Assembly (NCBI RefSeq): GCF_018143015.1
Contig: NC_054756.1
Coordinates: 17,206,402-17,270,401 of the forward strand
Length of the DNA: 64,000 nt
Source of the DNA: Lytechinus variegatus
Taxonomy: Eukaryota; Echinodermata; Echinoidea; Temnopleuroida; Toxopneustidae
Reading direction: 5' to 3'
The position numbers and the translations under genes are program-made. Below, piece by piece: positions 1 through 11,577 of this stretch (positions within the stretch are counted from its first letter, which is position 1; the number at the start of each line of letters is the position of its first letter). The notes beneath the pieces are model-generated. The model had not been told where the DNA came from and did not search any database. It saw nothing but the letters and a program-made list of their open reading frames with translations.

Positions 1-1270
1 GGCCTTTACTCCGAAATAAAGGCTTGCAATCTTTCAAAATGAAAATGGTTATATCAGCATTCTTTCAATTAATTAATACCTCAAATAAAATGATATGTTC
101 CATTCACATTTTCAGAAAAGGAGCAAAATGTTCAAAATTTTGTTCCAAAATCGGATCGCGAACAGTCATAAGGTGTGCGGTGGCCTTAAGTTTGATTAAA
201 ATGCTTCAGTAGGCATCTCATTCCAACTCTCTTTTGTAGAGCTATTATGTGTGCAAACTTCTGGACAACCTTATATTTTTTATGAGAATGCAGTGTTTTG
301 TACTCTCTGTGATCATTATTTTTAATATTTTGAAGAAAATGTTCTTTTGTGGAGGACCAAGTGTGCCCCTACCTCATGCGATATTGGCCACTTGTGTGAT
401 GTGTGAAGAGGCTGGCTTACTAAAGCTATACAAGATTTTGTTGTTTTTTTAAACCAAAACTTATGGTAATTAGCATCATCAATCGAAAGAGGGGCTTTCT
501 ATTGATTTGATGTTATGAATATGTATTTGAAGAATGATCTTTTCAAGTGGATTATTTTTTCTTATGACATTTATGTCAAAAGATCAAGAATTTGAGACAT
601 GATGATGATGATGATGACAATAGTTTTCATTTACCCCTAGAATCAAATCATTTAGATAAAGTAATTGAGAAAGAATGTTTGAAATGTTTTGCTTACAATG
701 ATGCACTTTACATGGAAAGATAAAGATATACTTACAAATTTAAGAGTTACAATTTAGCACAGGGAAAGAAAAAAAATGGGAAAATATCAACAAGTTTGTA
801 ACTAAAAGGAAGGGTTTGTATGTAGATTGATGACCATGTACAAGCATTACATTTTTACCAGTTCTATATCTGTAAAGTGGAGTATGGAATTCCATTGATT
901 TGAATATTTCAATGGAAATGGACTGTTACAACTTCTTGTGTGCGTAGGGTATTATCATGTACATTGCAATGCTGCTCGAAATAGAAAGATGCAATCAATT
1001 AAATCATGCTTAACAACATTTACTATTCTTGCTTCTCTGCAAATGTTAACAATTGCTCTAGGCTGTATCTTGCATCATTGTTTAATCTTTTAACTACTGT
1101 AACGCAAAGATTCTAGTATACCAGTAATTGTCATGTACTCTAAATGTCTCAAATTTAGAGAAACACAAAAAGAAAAGAAAACCTCTATGATAGTTGGAAA
1201 GAGATAGGTTGGTGATCAAATCATTTGATTATTTTGTTGAGGTATTATCTTAGGTGGATTATATTCACTG
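1..1270. other. AT-rich stretch without recognised gene
   Basis: I see no ORF with protein-like composition, no splice-framed exon and no terminal-repeat element here. A short GAT microsatellite lies at about 600-620. The sequence could be intron or untranslated DNA of a gene to the left, but nothing in it shows that. Confidence 0.4.
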
Positions 1271-1570
1271 ATGTACAAGCAGTTGGGCTATTCCCATTGG
1301 TTCTTCTAATAATAGTTAACACTACACTCGGTCTAATATACTCACTTTATTATAATTCTCATTTTGTTTACTAATGATCTTGTACTTTGTCAGATGAAAT
1401 GAGTTTAGATGAACTGAAAATTAAACCAATGGCAAATGGGCTCAATGGAGAAGTAGACCAAATGGTTAGTAGACAAACTGGTTGTAGGTGAACTGTGATT
1501 AAATCCTTTGTGATGAGACAAAATAGAAAGTAGATCCAGACAAAGTGGAATAGACCAAGTGGCACTTTAC
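1271..1570. repeat. Degenerate repeat with tagaccaaatgg words
   Basis: The interval holds several variants of the words tagaccaaatgg, tagacaaactgg and gaccaagtgg, with inverted forms such as ggtctaat on the left side. The same words, in the same left-inverted and right-direct layout, occur at about 16240-16565. The two places therefore look like copies of one dispersed palindromic repeat. I could not fix its ends or a target duplication. Confidence 0.45.
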
Positions 1571-1929
1571 CTCTCTTGTAATACCTGGAGCAAATTTACC
1601 TATGGCATATCCATTAAGCCCATTCTGTACTTTCAGATTATTATCAGATGTCTTGTGTTTTACAGCGAAAAAACCATGATGAGGTAAGAATGATAGGACC
1701 TGCAGTAGAATTGCCACTGGATGTCCTGGACGGTTGCTGAATGGAGTCACCATTTTATTGTTTTTATTCATTCCATGTTTGGTTTCAACTGATCTTGTTT
1801 CTTAGATGTATGTTTCATTCATGATTGACTCTTATTGTGTTACATATAGCCAGCTTCTTTAGTCACCTTCTGTTTGATTGTGGTGCTAAAAATAAACACC
1901 AAGTAATGTTTTCAAGGACCATGCCCTCT

Positions 1930-2830
1930 GGTGTTGAATATAAAACACGGTGTTTTACCCCAAATAGTGTGCATCATATGCAGATTGCACACTGTGGATA
2001 CCTGAATGGTGTATTAACAGTGTGTAGACATATACACTATGGATACCTCTACAGTGTTGGTGTTCACTGTGTATTTGCCTATTCCAATGTGATTAACTCT
2101 CTTAAAATGCTGAAATTTGACAGTGTGTGGATAGTGTCCACTGCGGATACCTCCATGGTTTGATTAGGTCTTGGTGTGAACACACATACTATGTGAAGAT
2201 GTGCTCACATTTAACAGACTGAGTGTGAAGAAACCTTTACACAGCATGGACACCTCAATGGTGCGAGTAATTCTCAGTGTGTTGTGTGAACTTGCGATTT
2301 GCTCTGTAAAAATGCTCCAATACGGCTCACACCGTTAAAGTGCTCAAATTTGATAGTGTTAATATAATTTTACACTGAATGCTGCTTCTCCAGTGTGAGT
2401 GTTGAGTGTGTCCTGATAATGGCCTATGTGAAAAAAGTGATTTACACTCTTCAAATGCTCAAATTTAACAATGTAAAAAAAAAATCAGCCTGTGGACACC
2501 TCAACAATGTGAGATTCCACACTGTGTCCACGAAGTAGACAATGTGATTCACATCTGTTAAATGCTCGGATTTGACAGAGTGACAATGATATCACATTGG
2601 AAACCTGAATGGTTCAGTTATTAATGTGTAGAGATCAACGTGACTCGCACTGTTAAATGCTCACTCGAAGTCAACAGAGTGAAGATATTTTCATGACACT
2701 GTGGAAACCTCAACAATTAGTTCACAGTGCATGATGTTGCCATATTCCATTATGATTCAAATGCTTTAATGCATAAGTGTGAAGATACTTTCACACTTTG
2801 TTTCACATAGAGGGATGCTCTGTGCTCTTT
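1930..2830. repeat. Degenerate tandem repeat, about 95-140 bp period
   Basis: A block containing cactgtggatacctcaatgg, a tgctcaaatttgacagtg-like word and a gtgtgaagatat-like word recurs across about 900 bp. The aaatttgacag-type word appears near 2111, 2205, 2343, 2462, 2567 and 2665. The units are strongly diverged and uneven in spacing. ORFs across the block are by-products of the repeat. It resembles an old minisatellite, or the tandem core of a transposon whose ends I cannot see. Confidence 0.6.
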
Positions 2831-2839
2831 CTAGCAGCG

Positions 2840-4300
2840 ATTAGCTCTGATGTGTTTCGACTTGTCCCCAATATGACAAATCCCAACAGTTTGGTCAATT
2901 TTACTGAATTCTTCCTAAAAAGGAAAGGAAAATTTTAGGCAAATTATGAGAAATTATTTAAAAGATTAATTTAATATTGCAATCTCCATCTATATAGTAT
3001 TAGTATGTAAGTATTAGTCGCAAATTCTTCCAGTATGGTGCATTTTTTAAAGCCAGCTTTCATGTACAGATCAACATCGGGGAATGTCTCAATGTATATG
3101 CATACAAAATAAATCAATGTCATCAATTGTGTGAAAATTTATGAAAATAATGTTTATACCATAATACTATCATGTATATAATTAATTGATCTTATGTATA
3201 ATAATTATACAGAAAAGAAACTTCAAGATTTTGTGCAAGAAAAAATGTTAAAGGTATCTGTTGGCAATACTGTCCACTATAATCTTCTTCTAAGTTCATA
3301 ATCATGTGTTAGTTTAGGGCCAAATGTTTTCTGAAAATGCAGTTTTATATGTTTGGTAACTGCTTTTGAAAGGCAAAGTTGACTGAGTTTAAAAATGTGT
3401 ATACACGCGAGAAAGTATATATGCCATGCCAGGAATGGACTATTCTTTGTAAGAACGTTACTATTGTATATATTGCTCCAATGTGACCATGGACATGTAT
3501 TATTGTATATAATTATAAATCTTTTTGGAACGGCTTCATCTCAACAACAAGTTGATTTTAATGAAAAGAGTGAAATGATAATAATAAAAAGCAATAACAC
3601 TGACAATTGTGTTTTAAGTGAATGTAAAATAAGAAATTTATGGCATCTATATTATTCTGTATTTACCTTTCACCACAGTGTCGTCAACAGGATACAGTAT
3701 ACATCATAGTTTACAATAGATATTCTAAAAATATTAAGTAAGAAATTAGCCATGTGCTTCTTCATTGCATAAAACATGATACAAGGATGAATTCTCACGC
3801 AACATTGTATAAACGTTACACATTACCAGTATTAGGTATTGCTTTGCCCAACAAACATGCGTGTGTTTCCTTCTAATTGCTTTTTCTTCTTTTTGTAGTA
3901 TGAGAATGATATTGTCCCTTTCATTACTTTGCCCATAGATTTAAGAAAATGTAAAGCTTCACGATTCCTTAAACCTTTTATATCCATCAATCTTTCGTTA
4001 GAATTGTTAGTGGTATCATTTTTATGTTTTGTTCTTATTATCAAAATCAAATTGTTGTTGGAATGGACTTGTCCGTTCTGCCTATTGTATGGACAATACC
4101 AGATTGGAAAGTGTCACTGTATGATTTCTTTGTACATTGAATCCGTTGTATCCTTTTACAACTGCTTTTCTTTATTGTGTTCTCCATGGTTATGTATTAT
4201 ATCGAATATTCGTTTCTCACTCCTGGTATGAACCTCAATAATGTTCTTCTTAAAAAATGATTTGAAAGTACAAATTATTATAATTCGCTAGGATATAGTG
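2840..4300. other. AT-rich stretch without recognised feature
   Basis: No coding exon, terminal inverted repeat or tandem array could be supported here. Short ORFs at 3395-3709 and 3929-4231 have no recognisable domain and are AT-driven in composition. Confidence 0.4.
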
Positions 4301-4301
4301 C

Positions 4302-4498
4302 TAAATTCAGCATTCTTATAGGAGCTCATGTGGTGACTAAACTTTGGGTGTTGATTTAAGCACTGGAAGTGTTTATGACAGCACCTTAATGTAGGTGCTC
4401 AATGCAGCATTCCACGTCCTACTTCAGCATCCCAAGTGATGAAAATCAACACCTGAAGTGTAAAGTCAATAGAAGAGCTCTAAAGGGTGCTGAATTTA
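4302..4498. mobile_element. Small foldback element (MITE), about 200 bp
   Basis: The left end taaattcagcatt is matched in inverse by gggtgctgaattta at the right end. An inner pair, gggtgttgattt and aaatcaacacct, continues the fold. TA dinucleotides at both outer edges are compatible with a TA target duplication, as made by Tc1/mariner-type transposases. There is no ORF, so the element is non-autonomous. Confidence 0.6.
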
Positions 4499-4499
4499 T

Positions 4500-6271
4500 G
4501 AACTTGTTTAAAAGTAAAGAGTGTAGAATGCATAGATCAGTCAATTTGATGCAGTTCTGATTTGATGAACATCCAATCATGTAGATTTTTTTAATGTTGG
4601 AGAATTTTTTTTAAGGTTTTCAACCATCCAGATCTTTTTTTTCTGTGATTTTCCGTTTTGATTTAAAGGTTATACTTCTACTGCACACTCATAAACACAT
4701 GGTATTTTCTGTCTTTTCTTTTTGTTAGGAGAAATGTCCACATTTTCTCCATGTTAAATGTTTGTGATGTATGTAAATATGTTTATTACACGATTATGTT
4801 TTTTTACACCAGAACGATATATATCTGTTTTTATATTTTAAATGAGGTATTGTATATCGTTATATTAGATTGCTATAGGGAGCTGTATACCACTGGTAAC
4901 TCGCATCTTTTGGGAATAACAAACCATCGATTGAATTTATGAACCATTTAACATTCTGGTTTTGAAGCATATGTCTTTTGTTGATTTTTTTTCTATTAAC
5001 CTTGCCAAATATATACGTTCTTCTTTTTCGTTTAAAAGTATTGAACAAATTAGAGCACCCTCCCCCCCCCCCAAAAAAAAATAAGAGACTTAATTGTCTA
5101 CCAAAAGGTTTATAGTACCTATTATATTTTCCGGACTTATTATTACTACGACATCGTCCTAAAAAAGATGTGTAATGTGATTACTAAAAAAAAGGCTGGT
5201 TACTCTCAAGAAATGCGCATTTAATTTATTACAATAGTGTATTTTGACTTTTGTATGTACAAATGTATCCTTTTTATGATTGGTGCTGTAAATCAATGAA
5301 GATAATTGTGCTTGAATAAACGATGTGTTATTGTTCATGAAAAAAAGAATGTCTATTCAATCGTTTTTGTCTCTGACTCCATGTTAAATGGATTGGGAAT
5401 TGACGTAATTGTAATTGGAGAGCGAGAGGGGATGGATGAGAGAGGGGTGCTTAGAGGGAAGAGGAGGAGGGGGGGGGGAGGGGGGAGAAAGAGAATGAAA
5501 GAAAGGGAGGAGGAAGGAGGGGGAGATGGGAGAATCGATAAGAGGTTTAGCACCTTAACGAACAAAAATATGTGGAGCAAATAAAACGAATGCTAAGTCT
5601 ACATCTTGGAACTGTGAAATAGAAATCACCGAAGATTCGAGTATATAGGAAGAGAAAAAAAAAGAAAGAAGGAAGAAGGATATTTTTGCCTATATAGTTT
5701 ATGAGACTGGAATGAGTAGACAAAAAGGGGCTTAATTGTTTGAAGATTATTATTCAATTATTACCACTTTACTTAATATTTTATTATTCAAATGGGACAA
5801 ATAATAAATATCTACACCAAATTTCTATTCAAATTACTTTAGCATGTGACTGTAACGTATATACCTTACTCTGAGGGCAATGTATGCAATAATCAATGCA
5901 TGAATTTATTATTATTACCTGGTATTTTTATCGCCGGAATAAGTTTCATCTTTGAATGTTACCCAATGTATGATCACATTGATCAGTTGATGTACAAATG
6001 TAATTATTCACAGAGTTAACATTATAATGGACCCCCTCCTTTTTTTTAAAGACCGTACATCCACTGAGCTGCAGTCGTCGATTTGCCATCGGTATGCTGT
6101 AACCAGTAAAATAAATATAATAAAAATGGTGCCAATTACCTACACTAGTGATTCAGCAAGGTGCTCATTTCGGACCACTCTTATTCATTGCGTTTGTTCT
6201 TGATGCCGTCATTCAAGCCGATGGCATTTTGTCGTCTACTGCATGCAGTTTCTTGTTGATCTGCGCAAGAC
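4500..6271. other. Non-genic DNA with a homopurine tract
   Basis: The clearest feature is a G/A-rich strand from about 5420 to 5530. Antisense reading of this tract gives Ser/Pro/Leu-rich ORFs that are compositional artefacts. A C-run followed by an A-run lies at 5058-5080. Nothing else is supported. Confidence 0.4.
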
Positions 6272-6627
6272 ATAATAATAATAATCCGCTTTTATATAGC
6301 GCTTAATCCATCGGAACGACGTTTCTAAGCGCTTTACAGATATATTATTACCCCGGTCATCGGATTCAATCAGTCATTCCCGCACACAATGTGTGCACAT
6401 CCTCCACTCCCTGGGGAGTATTCCAGTCAGTCGCCTGTGAGGCGCACACAATACTGGACAAGCTACAATGACTTTCACATCCTACCGGGTACCCATTTGG
6501 CACCTGGGTCGAGAGTGGCAAAGTGTGGATTAACGCCTTGCCAAAGGACGCCAGACCGCGGTGGGATTCGAACACACGACCCTCTGTTTACAAGGCGAGA
6601 GTCAGAGCCACTACACCACGGCTCCTC
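6272..6627 (-). mobile_element. tRNA-derived SINE, near full length
   Basis: Read on the minus strand, the head at 6627 carries an A-box-like word (tggtgtagtgg) and a B box (gttcgaatccc), the two internal promoter elements of RNA polymerase III. The tail contains agcgctatataaaagcgg followed by a TTATTATT run at about 6272-6285. Related tails occur near 29355, 36706, 57905 and 61079, which supports a dispersed family. The tRNA-like head is attached to a long body, so this is a retroposon and not a tRNA gene. Confidence 0.85.
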
Positions 6628-7212
6628 CACACATACCCATCAGGCTTTATCGAAGGTCGGCTGTTTGAAAACTGATCCTTTTTCAGTTTACATCAATAGT
6701 GCATTAATACATAATGAAAAAAAAAATAACACCGGGATTAAAAAAAGGTGAAGTTAATAACCATTGAATAGGCACACACTTTGCTACTTAGAATTGAATG
6801 GTGAGAGAGCATATGTGTGTTTTTACCTTGGACTCTACTGGTAAGGTTGATGGTTTTACCAAGGGATCTGTCAATGTCTACTAATATTGTGCGTCTGACA
6901 TTTAAAAGGCAAATACATGTATTTTGTAATGTAACTGGAAATATATTTGAGTTATATATTAAAACAGCCCCCTTTCCAGGCTTGCTATAGCTGTATCTAC
7001 CTATTAACCTACTACAAAACTCTGAACTTAAACATTGATATTGCCAGTTAATGGAAAGCACAATTCACCATCAGTTCCATACACCTTTAAAGCTGCTTAT
7101 AAACATTTTCAAAATGTTAACTGATCTGTAGGAGCTGCGGAACGTTTTGGTCTTTTTTTTTTGGGGGGGATGTCTCAGTTTGGCTGAACATGCAAGAAAA
7201 AAAAACACACAC
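6628..7212. other. Non-genic DNA between a SINE and a hAT-type element
   Basis: The 107-codon minus-strand ORF at 6738-7061 has no recognised motif. A T-run and G-run junction near 7145-7170 resembles the homopolymer-rich cores of nearby hAT-type elements, but no paired end was found. Confidence 0.35.
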
Positions 7213-7458
7213 CAGTGGCGTACCCAGGATTTTCCACAGGGGGGGGGGGGGCAAATTCGTCCGCTCAAAATTTGACAAGCAAAAAAAAAGATCTTCAACC
7301 ACAAATATAGGATTTTGTTCCAGAAAAAAAACTGACAAGCAAAAAAACAAGGTATTCAAGCTCGTCAGGGGGGGGGGGCAGGGATACATCCTTTGCATGG
7401 GTTGTGACTCGTCGGGGGGGGGGGGCTGACTGCCCCCCCCCCCCCTGGTACGCTAGTG
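7213..7458. mobile_element. Non-autonomous hAT-type element, copy 1
   Basis: The left end cagtggcgtaccc is the inverse of the right end ggtacgctagtg. The flanking octamers acacacac and ccacaaac agree at six of eight positions, consistent with an aged 8-bp target duplication of the hAT superfamily. The core has G-runs and gacaagcaaaaaaa words and no ORF of its own. A second copy with a cleaner duplication lies at 39392-39648. Confidence 0.8.
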
Positions 7459-7547
7459 CCACAAACACGATCAAATGGTGATATAAACGTTTTTATGCAT
7501 GCACGTTCATTGATAATCCCTCCTTGGGCTCCGCGGCTTTTAATCTG

Positions 7548-10500
7548 TTCAAGTTCCAAGTTCAAGTTCAAGTTCATTTATTTCTTTCCACAACCAAAAT
7601 ACAATGCATACATGTACGATATCAATAAGGTTAAAAGAAAAAAAAACACAACAGGAATAAAAGCTTATGGACAATGAGCTAAAAAGATATCGAAAATATG
7701 GGAAAGAGGTGGTCTGTATAGAAGCAACGCTTGTTAAGCACAGATCACCTTTGATACAACAACAAAATATGTATGATACAATATAAATAAACGTCTGCAT
7801 TGAAAAAAAAAGCAGATAAGAAGCAAGAAAAAAAAGTATATATACATATATATACAGTAATAACATAAAAAAGAACAACTAACTAGAGTAGGGTAGAGGA
7901 AGGTAAGTACACACGACAAAACAGGGGCGGGGGGGGGGTACTAATCCAGTTGTCTGTAGTAAGTATAAATGAATAAATAACAGATCTAGCATTAATACTT
8001 AAATATCGCTATGAGGATTTTTTTAGTTAGACACTCAGAATCAAGAGTTGAAGAGGAGTTTAGGCCTACAGAGGTTATAAGTCTAAAATTATACATTATT
8101 TACATTACATATATAAATCCAAGAAAAGAAAAAAAACAGTCTATAAATAATCCATGTACTTGTAGTAGGATATAGAAACAGAAGAAAAGGAAAATAATAT
8201 CAATAATGCAGCATGACATGTAGCACGAAATGTCACGTTTCAATGTAGGTGTACAATATACAAAATTTTAGTTTATGTTTAAAAACAGATAAGCTGACAC
8301 ACTGCCTGATAGAATTGTCTAGAGAGTTCCAATATTTTGGTCCAGCATATGCAAGTGAATTAATTCTGAGCTGAGTTCTTACTGATGATACATGGTATAA
8401 AGCAGCTTGCCTCGTAGAGTATTTGTGTATTTGGTTATTCTTAACAAAAATAGATGCTATAGCCATGGGTACACCACCTTTCTCCAACTGATACATGAGG
8501 CATCCGAGATATAGACGATATATATCTTGGACCTTCAGCATTTTGTTTTCGTAAAAAAGCTTATCAGTGTGAGCGCGCATATCAGCCGCCGAGATAATTC
8601 TCACTGCTCTCTTCTGAATGAGCAGGATTTTTTCTAAGTAAGATTTGGCTGTGGTTCCCCAGGCAAGCACACCGTAATTTAGGTAGGGCAAAATTAAGGA
8701 AGAGTACAATGTGCGAAGTACACTCCTAGGGAATATAAACTTCAGCTTGTTAATTACACCAACATTTCTGGAGAGTACTTTACATAAATGGGATGCATGC
8801 GCCTTCCAAGACAACTTATCATCAATGTAAAGACCTAGAAATTTAATAGATGATACCTTTTCAATATTTACCTGATCAAAGACTACATTAGCGGGCATAA
8901 CTGTTTTACTGTTACTGAATAACATATATTTCGTTTTCAATAAATTAAGGGACAGTTTATTTGCGTGAATCCATTTCATCAGCACACCAAGCTCTCTATT
9001 AACAACACCTAAAAGAGTTTCTAAGTTTCTGTGAGAACAGAAAACACTTGTGTCATCTGCAAACAACAAAAAAGAAAACATCTCTGAAGATTTAGGAAAA
9101 TCATTTACATATAAAATAAAAAGCAAGGGACCCAGAAGGGAGCCTTGAGGTACTCCGCATGTGACGGGTCGCATAGATGAAGATGTTTCATTAAGCTGCA
9201 CAAATTGTTGCCTGTTATTAAGATAGCTTCTAAACCATTCCAGTGCAGTCCCTCTTACCCCATAATAGGAGAGTTTGTGCAACATAATATCATGGTTCAC
9301 TGTATCAAAAGCTTTGGAATAATCCAAGTATATTCCAATCGTGTGAAGATGTTTATCTAGTGCGGAAGATATTTTATCTAACAGGCATAGAATGGCATGA
9401 GAAGTTGTGTGCTTCTCACGAAAACCAAATTGGGAACTTGAGAAAACTTGACAAGACTTCAAAAACTTAATCAATCTAATGTATACAAGTTTTTCCAAGA
9501 TTTTAGAGAATACAGAGAGTAGAGAAATGGGTCTATAATTACCCATTTCTACAGGGTTTCCTTTTTTATATATAGGCACAACTTTAGCTATTGTCATTTT
9601 TGCAGGAACACTTCCATGCACTAAAGACAAGTTGAAAATGTGAGTGAGAGGTATAACTACAAATGAAATTACATCTTTTATCAAGTCATTAGTTATACCA
9701 TCGAAACCTGGGCTCTTCTTCCTTTTCAAGCCACTTACAACATCTATAACCTCAGTATTGACAACAGGAACAAAAAAAAGGGTTTTTTCATTTGGACTGT
9801 CCAAATAATTATCAAAGGTTTCTTGGATATTAGGTATAGTGCTAGATAGAGTAGTACCAATATTAGAAAAATAATCATTAAATGCTTCACACATCAGTTT
9901 CTTATCTTCAATACAATCATCTTTCCAGACAAGTTTTGTAATAGTTTGTGGTCTAGGATTAGATTTCAAAACATTACGAATAACCTTCCATGTTCCTTTA
10001 ACATCATTACATGCAGACTGCAGTTGAGAATGATAGTAGTCTTTCTTTGCTTGGCGCAGAGCAGAGGTCAGTACATTTTTGAATTGGGTATATTTTGACT
10101 TAGATTCAGTGGTCTGCTTTGCTTTATACCGACAAAACAAACGATTTTTCTTATTTATTGACCTTAGTAAAGATTTTGTAACCCATGGCATTCGAGGTAT
10201 TTTATTATATTTTTGTCTACATTTCTGCACTATAGGAAAACATCTATCATAACATAACATAAACATGTCCATGAATTTATTGAAAGACTTATCAACATCT
10301 GTTTCATTAAGGACTTCACTCCATTCAGCTTTTTCCAATTCTCTCTTAAATTGTGAAATGTTATGTTGAGTAAAATTTCGTGTTAGCTTTTTACTGAGTG
10401 CATCGCCAGAGTTCCTTGATACTAAAGATGTTCTAGCAAAAATAGGGAAATGATCTGAAATATCAGTTACAATAATGCCAGCAGAGGGAATAGGGTGCAA

Positions 10501-11577
10501 GTTGGTGAAAATATTGTCGATTAAAGTTTGCGAGTTCTCTGCTACTCTAGTTGGTCTGTTAATCAATGGAATCAAGGAGAATGTGCTTAAAGTATCAACA
10601 AAGTGACTAACAGAGATATCACTATCGTAACAAAATAAGTTCATATTGAAATCACCCATGATGACAATATTTTTGCTATTAAATGAAGCACTCGAAAGAG
10701 TTTTAGACATTTCTTCAACAAATTCATATACGTCACCATTAGGTGGCCTATAGACAACTCCCACTAGCAAATTTTTTTTTCCAGGAATAATAATCTCAAC
10801 AAAAATAGATTCTAACGAATTATTCATGACGCACAATTCAGCTTTTGTGTGGCACTCGAATGACATGGGAATATACATAGCTACACCACCACCAGTTCTG
10901 CTTTGTCGATTATTAAAGACTAATTGATAACTAGGAAGATTGTATAAGGCAGTTGGATTACAAGAAAACCATGTTTCAGTGATTCCGATTACAGGGAATT
11001 TGTCCTGAAAATTGTCCAAAAACAAAGAAAGTCTTTCAAAATTTGCATTCATACTGCGCACATTAAAGTGCAAAAAGGTTGTCTCATTGGCAGAACAGTT
11101 TTCCAGAAGATCCAAAAAAAGTTTTTCAGTATAATATTCGGAACCAGTTACTGTAGTTTCATCTTCATCATTTAAGACATATTCAAACTGTAAAGCATTC
11201 ACATTTAGGTCTGCTATAGTGTTATCATCAGACTGAGCGTAGCTCATTTGAGCAGCATTAATCTGTTCCATAATCTACAACAAAAAAACAGCACATAGAT
11301 CTGCAGTTACAAAACAAATAACTGGATATAACAGAGGAGCGTTGGGGTAAAAACAAATCACTCTCACATAAAAGGGAAAAAGGAAAACAGATGGGGCAAG
11401 ATATCATAGGCCATCCTTCCCACACGACCAAGCAGCACATTGATACGTATACAAAAATGTGATGCATAGTCATAATTACATAGACAACCTTAAACAGGTT
11501 AAAAAAAACAACAAAAAACAGGAAACAAAAAAAGACAAAAACAAAGCAAAACAAACTCACAGAGATTTGTCGTAAAA
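7548..11577 (-). mobile_element. CR1/Jockey-group LINE, long copy
   Basis: The element runs on the minus strand. Its 3' end is marked by a short tandem tail of gaactt units at about 7552-7576, the kind of microsatellite-like tail used by CR1-group LINEs in place of poly(A). An AT-rich 3' UTR of about 650 bp separates the tail from the stop codon at 8233. One long ORF encodes endonuclease and reverse transcriptase. No ORF1-like protein is evident upstream, so the copy may be 5' truncated. The 5' boundary is uncertain; I set it where the A-rich upstream DNA fades, and I found no target duplication. Confidence 0.75.
8233..11271 (-). CDS. LINE ORF2: AP endonuclease and reverse transcriptase
   Basis: This uninterrupted 1012-codon frame begins at a true ATG (MEQINAAQ). 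An apurinic-type endonuclease occupies roughly residues 65-290, with HFNVRSM, ITETWF, GDFNMNL and SDHFPIF. The reverse transcriptase lies at roughly 545-810, with NYRPISLL, YSKAFDTVNHD, GVPQGSLLGPLLF and the catalytic FADD. The C-terminal part carries the LPYLNYGVLAWG and IQKRAVRI motifs usual in CR1/L2/Jockey-group proteins. In such elements the endonuclease nicks the target and the RT copies the RNA there. The unbroken frame implies a recent insertion. The exact clade (CR1, Daphne, Crack or L2) cannot be settled by eye. Confidence 0.9.
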   Translation of the reverse strand: MEQINAAQMSYAQSDDNTIADLNVNALQFEYVLNDEDETTVTGSEYYTEKLFLDLLENCSANETTFLHFNVRSMNANFERLSLFLDNFQDKFPVIGITETWFSCNPTALYNLPSYQLVFNNRQSRTGGGVAMYIPMSFECHTKAELCVMNNSLESIFVEIIIPGKKNLLVGVVYRPPNGDVYEFVEEMSKTLSSASFNSKNIVIMGDFNMNLFCYDSDISVSHFVDTLSTFSLIPLINRPTRVAENSQTLIDNIFTNLHPIPSAGIIVTDISDHFPIFARTSLVSRNSGDALSKKLTRNFTQHNISQFKRELEKAEWSEVLNETDVDKSFNKFMDMFMLCYDRCFPIVQKCRQKYNKIPRMPWVTKSLLRSINKKNRLFCRYKAKQTTESKSKYTQFKNVLTSALRQAKKDYYHSQLQSACNDVKGTWKVIRNVLKSNPRPQTITKLVWKDDCIEDKKLMCEAFNDYFSNIGTTLSSTIPNIQETFDNYLDSPNEKTLFFVPVVNTEVIDVVSGLKRKKSPGFDGITNDLIKDVISFVVIPLTHIFNLSLVHGSVPAKMTIAKVVPIYKKGNPVEMGNYRPISLLSVFSKILEKLVYIRLIKFLKSCQVFSSSQFGFREKHTTSHAILCLLDKISSALDKHLHTIGIYLDYSKAFDTVNHDIMLHKLSYYGVRGTALEWFRSYLNNRQQFVQLNETSSSMRPVTCGVPQGSLLGPLLFILYVNDFPKSSEMFSFLLFADDTSVFCSHRNLETLLGVVNRELGVLMKWIHANKLSLNLLKTKYMLFSNSKTVMPANVVFDQVNIEKVSSIKFLGLYIDDKLSWKAHASHLCKVLSRNVGVINKLKFIFPRSVLRTLYSSLILPYLNYGVLAWGTTAKSYLEKILLIQKRAVRIISAADMRAHTDKLFYENKMLKVQDIYRLYLGCLMYQLEKGGVPMAIASIFVKNNQIHKYSTRQAALYHVSSVRTQLRINSLAYAGPKYWNSLDNSIRQCVSLSVFKHKLKFCILYTYIET

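Noticed and set aside
1499-2163. ORFs of 90-112 codons on either strand
   Set aside because: They overlap degenerate repeats and lack splice-framed neighbours or recognisable motifs.
5306-5584. Arg/Glu/Gly-rich 92-codon ORF and its Ser/Pro/Leu-rich antisense
   Set aside because: Both are translations of a homopurine/homopyrimidine tract.
6555-6627. tRNA gene on the minus strand
   Set aside because: A and B boxes are present but the sequence continues into a conserved SINE body and tail, and no proper acceptor stem closes.
11258-11560. Possible LINE ORF1 upstream of the RT frame
   Set aside because: The 100-codon frame is Phe/Cys/Val-rich from A/T-runs, with no RRM, zinc-knuckle or coiled-coil features.
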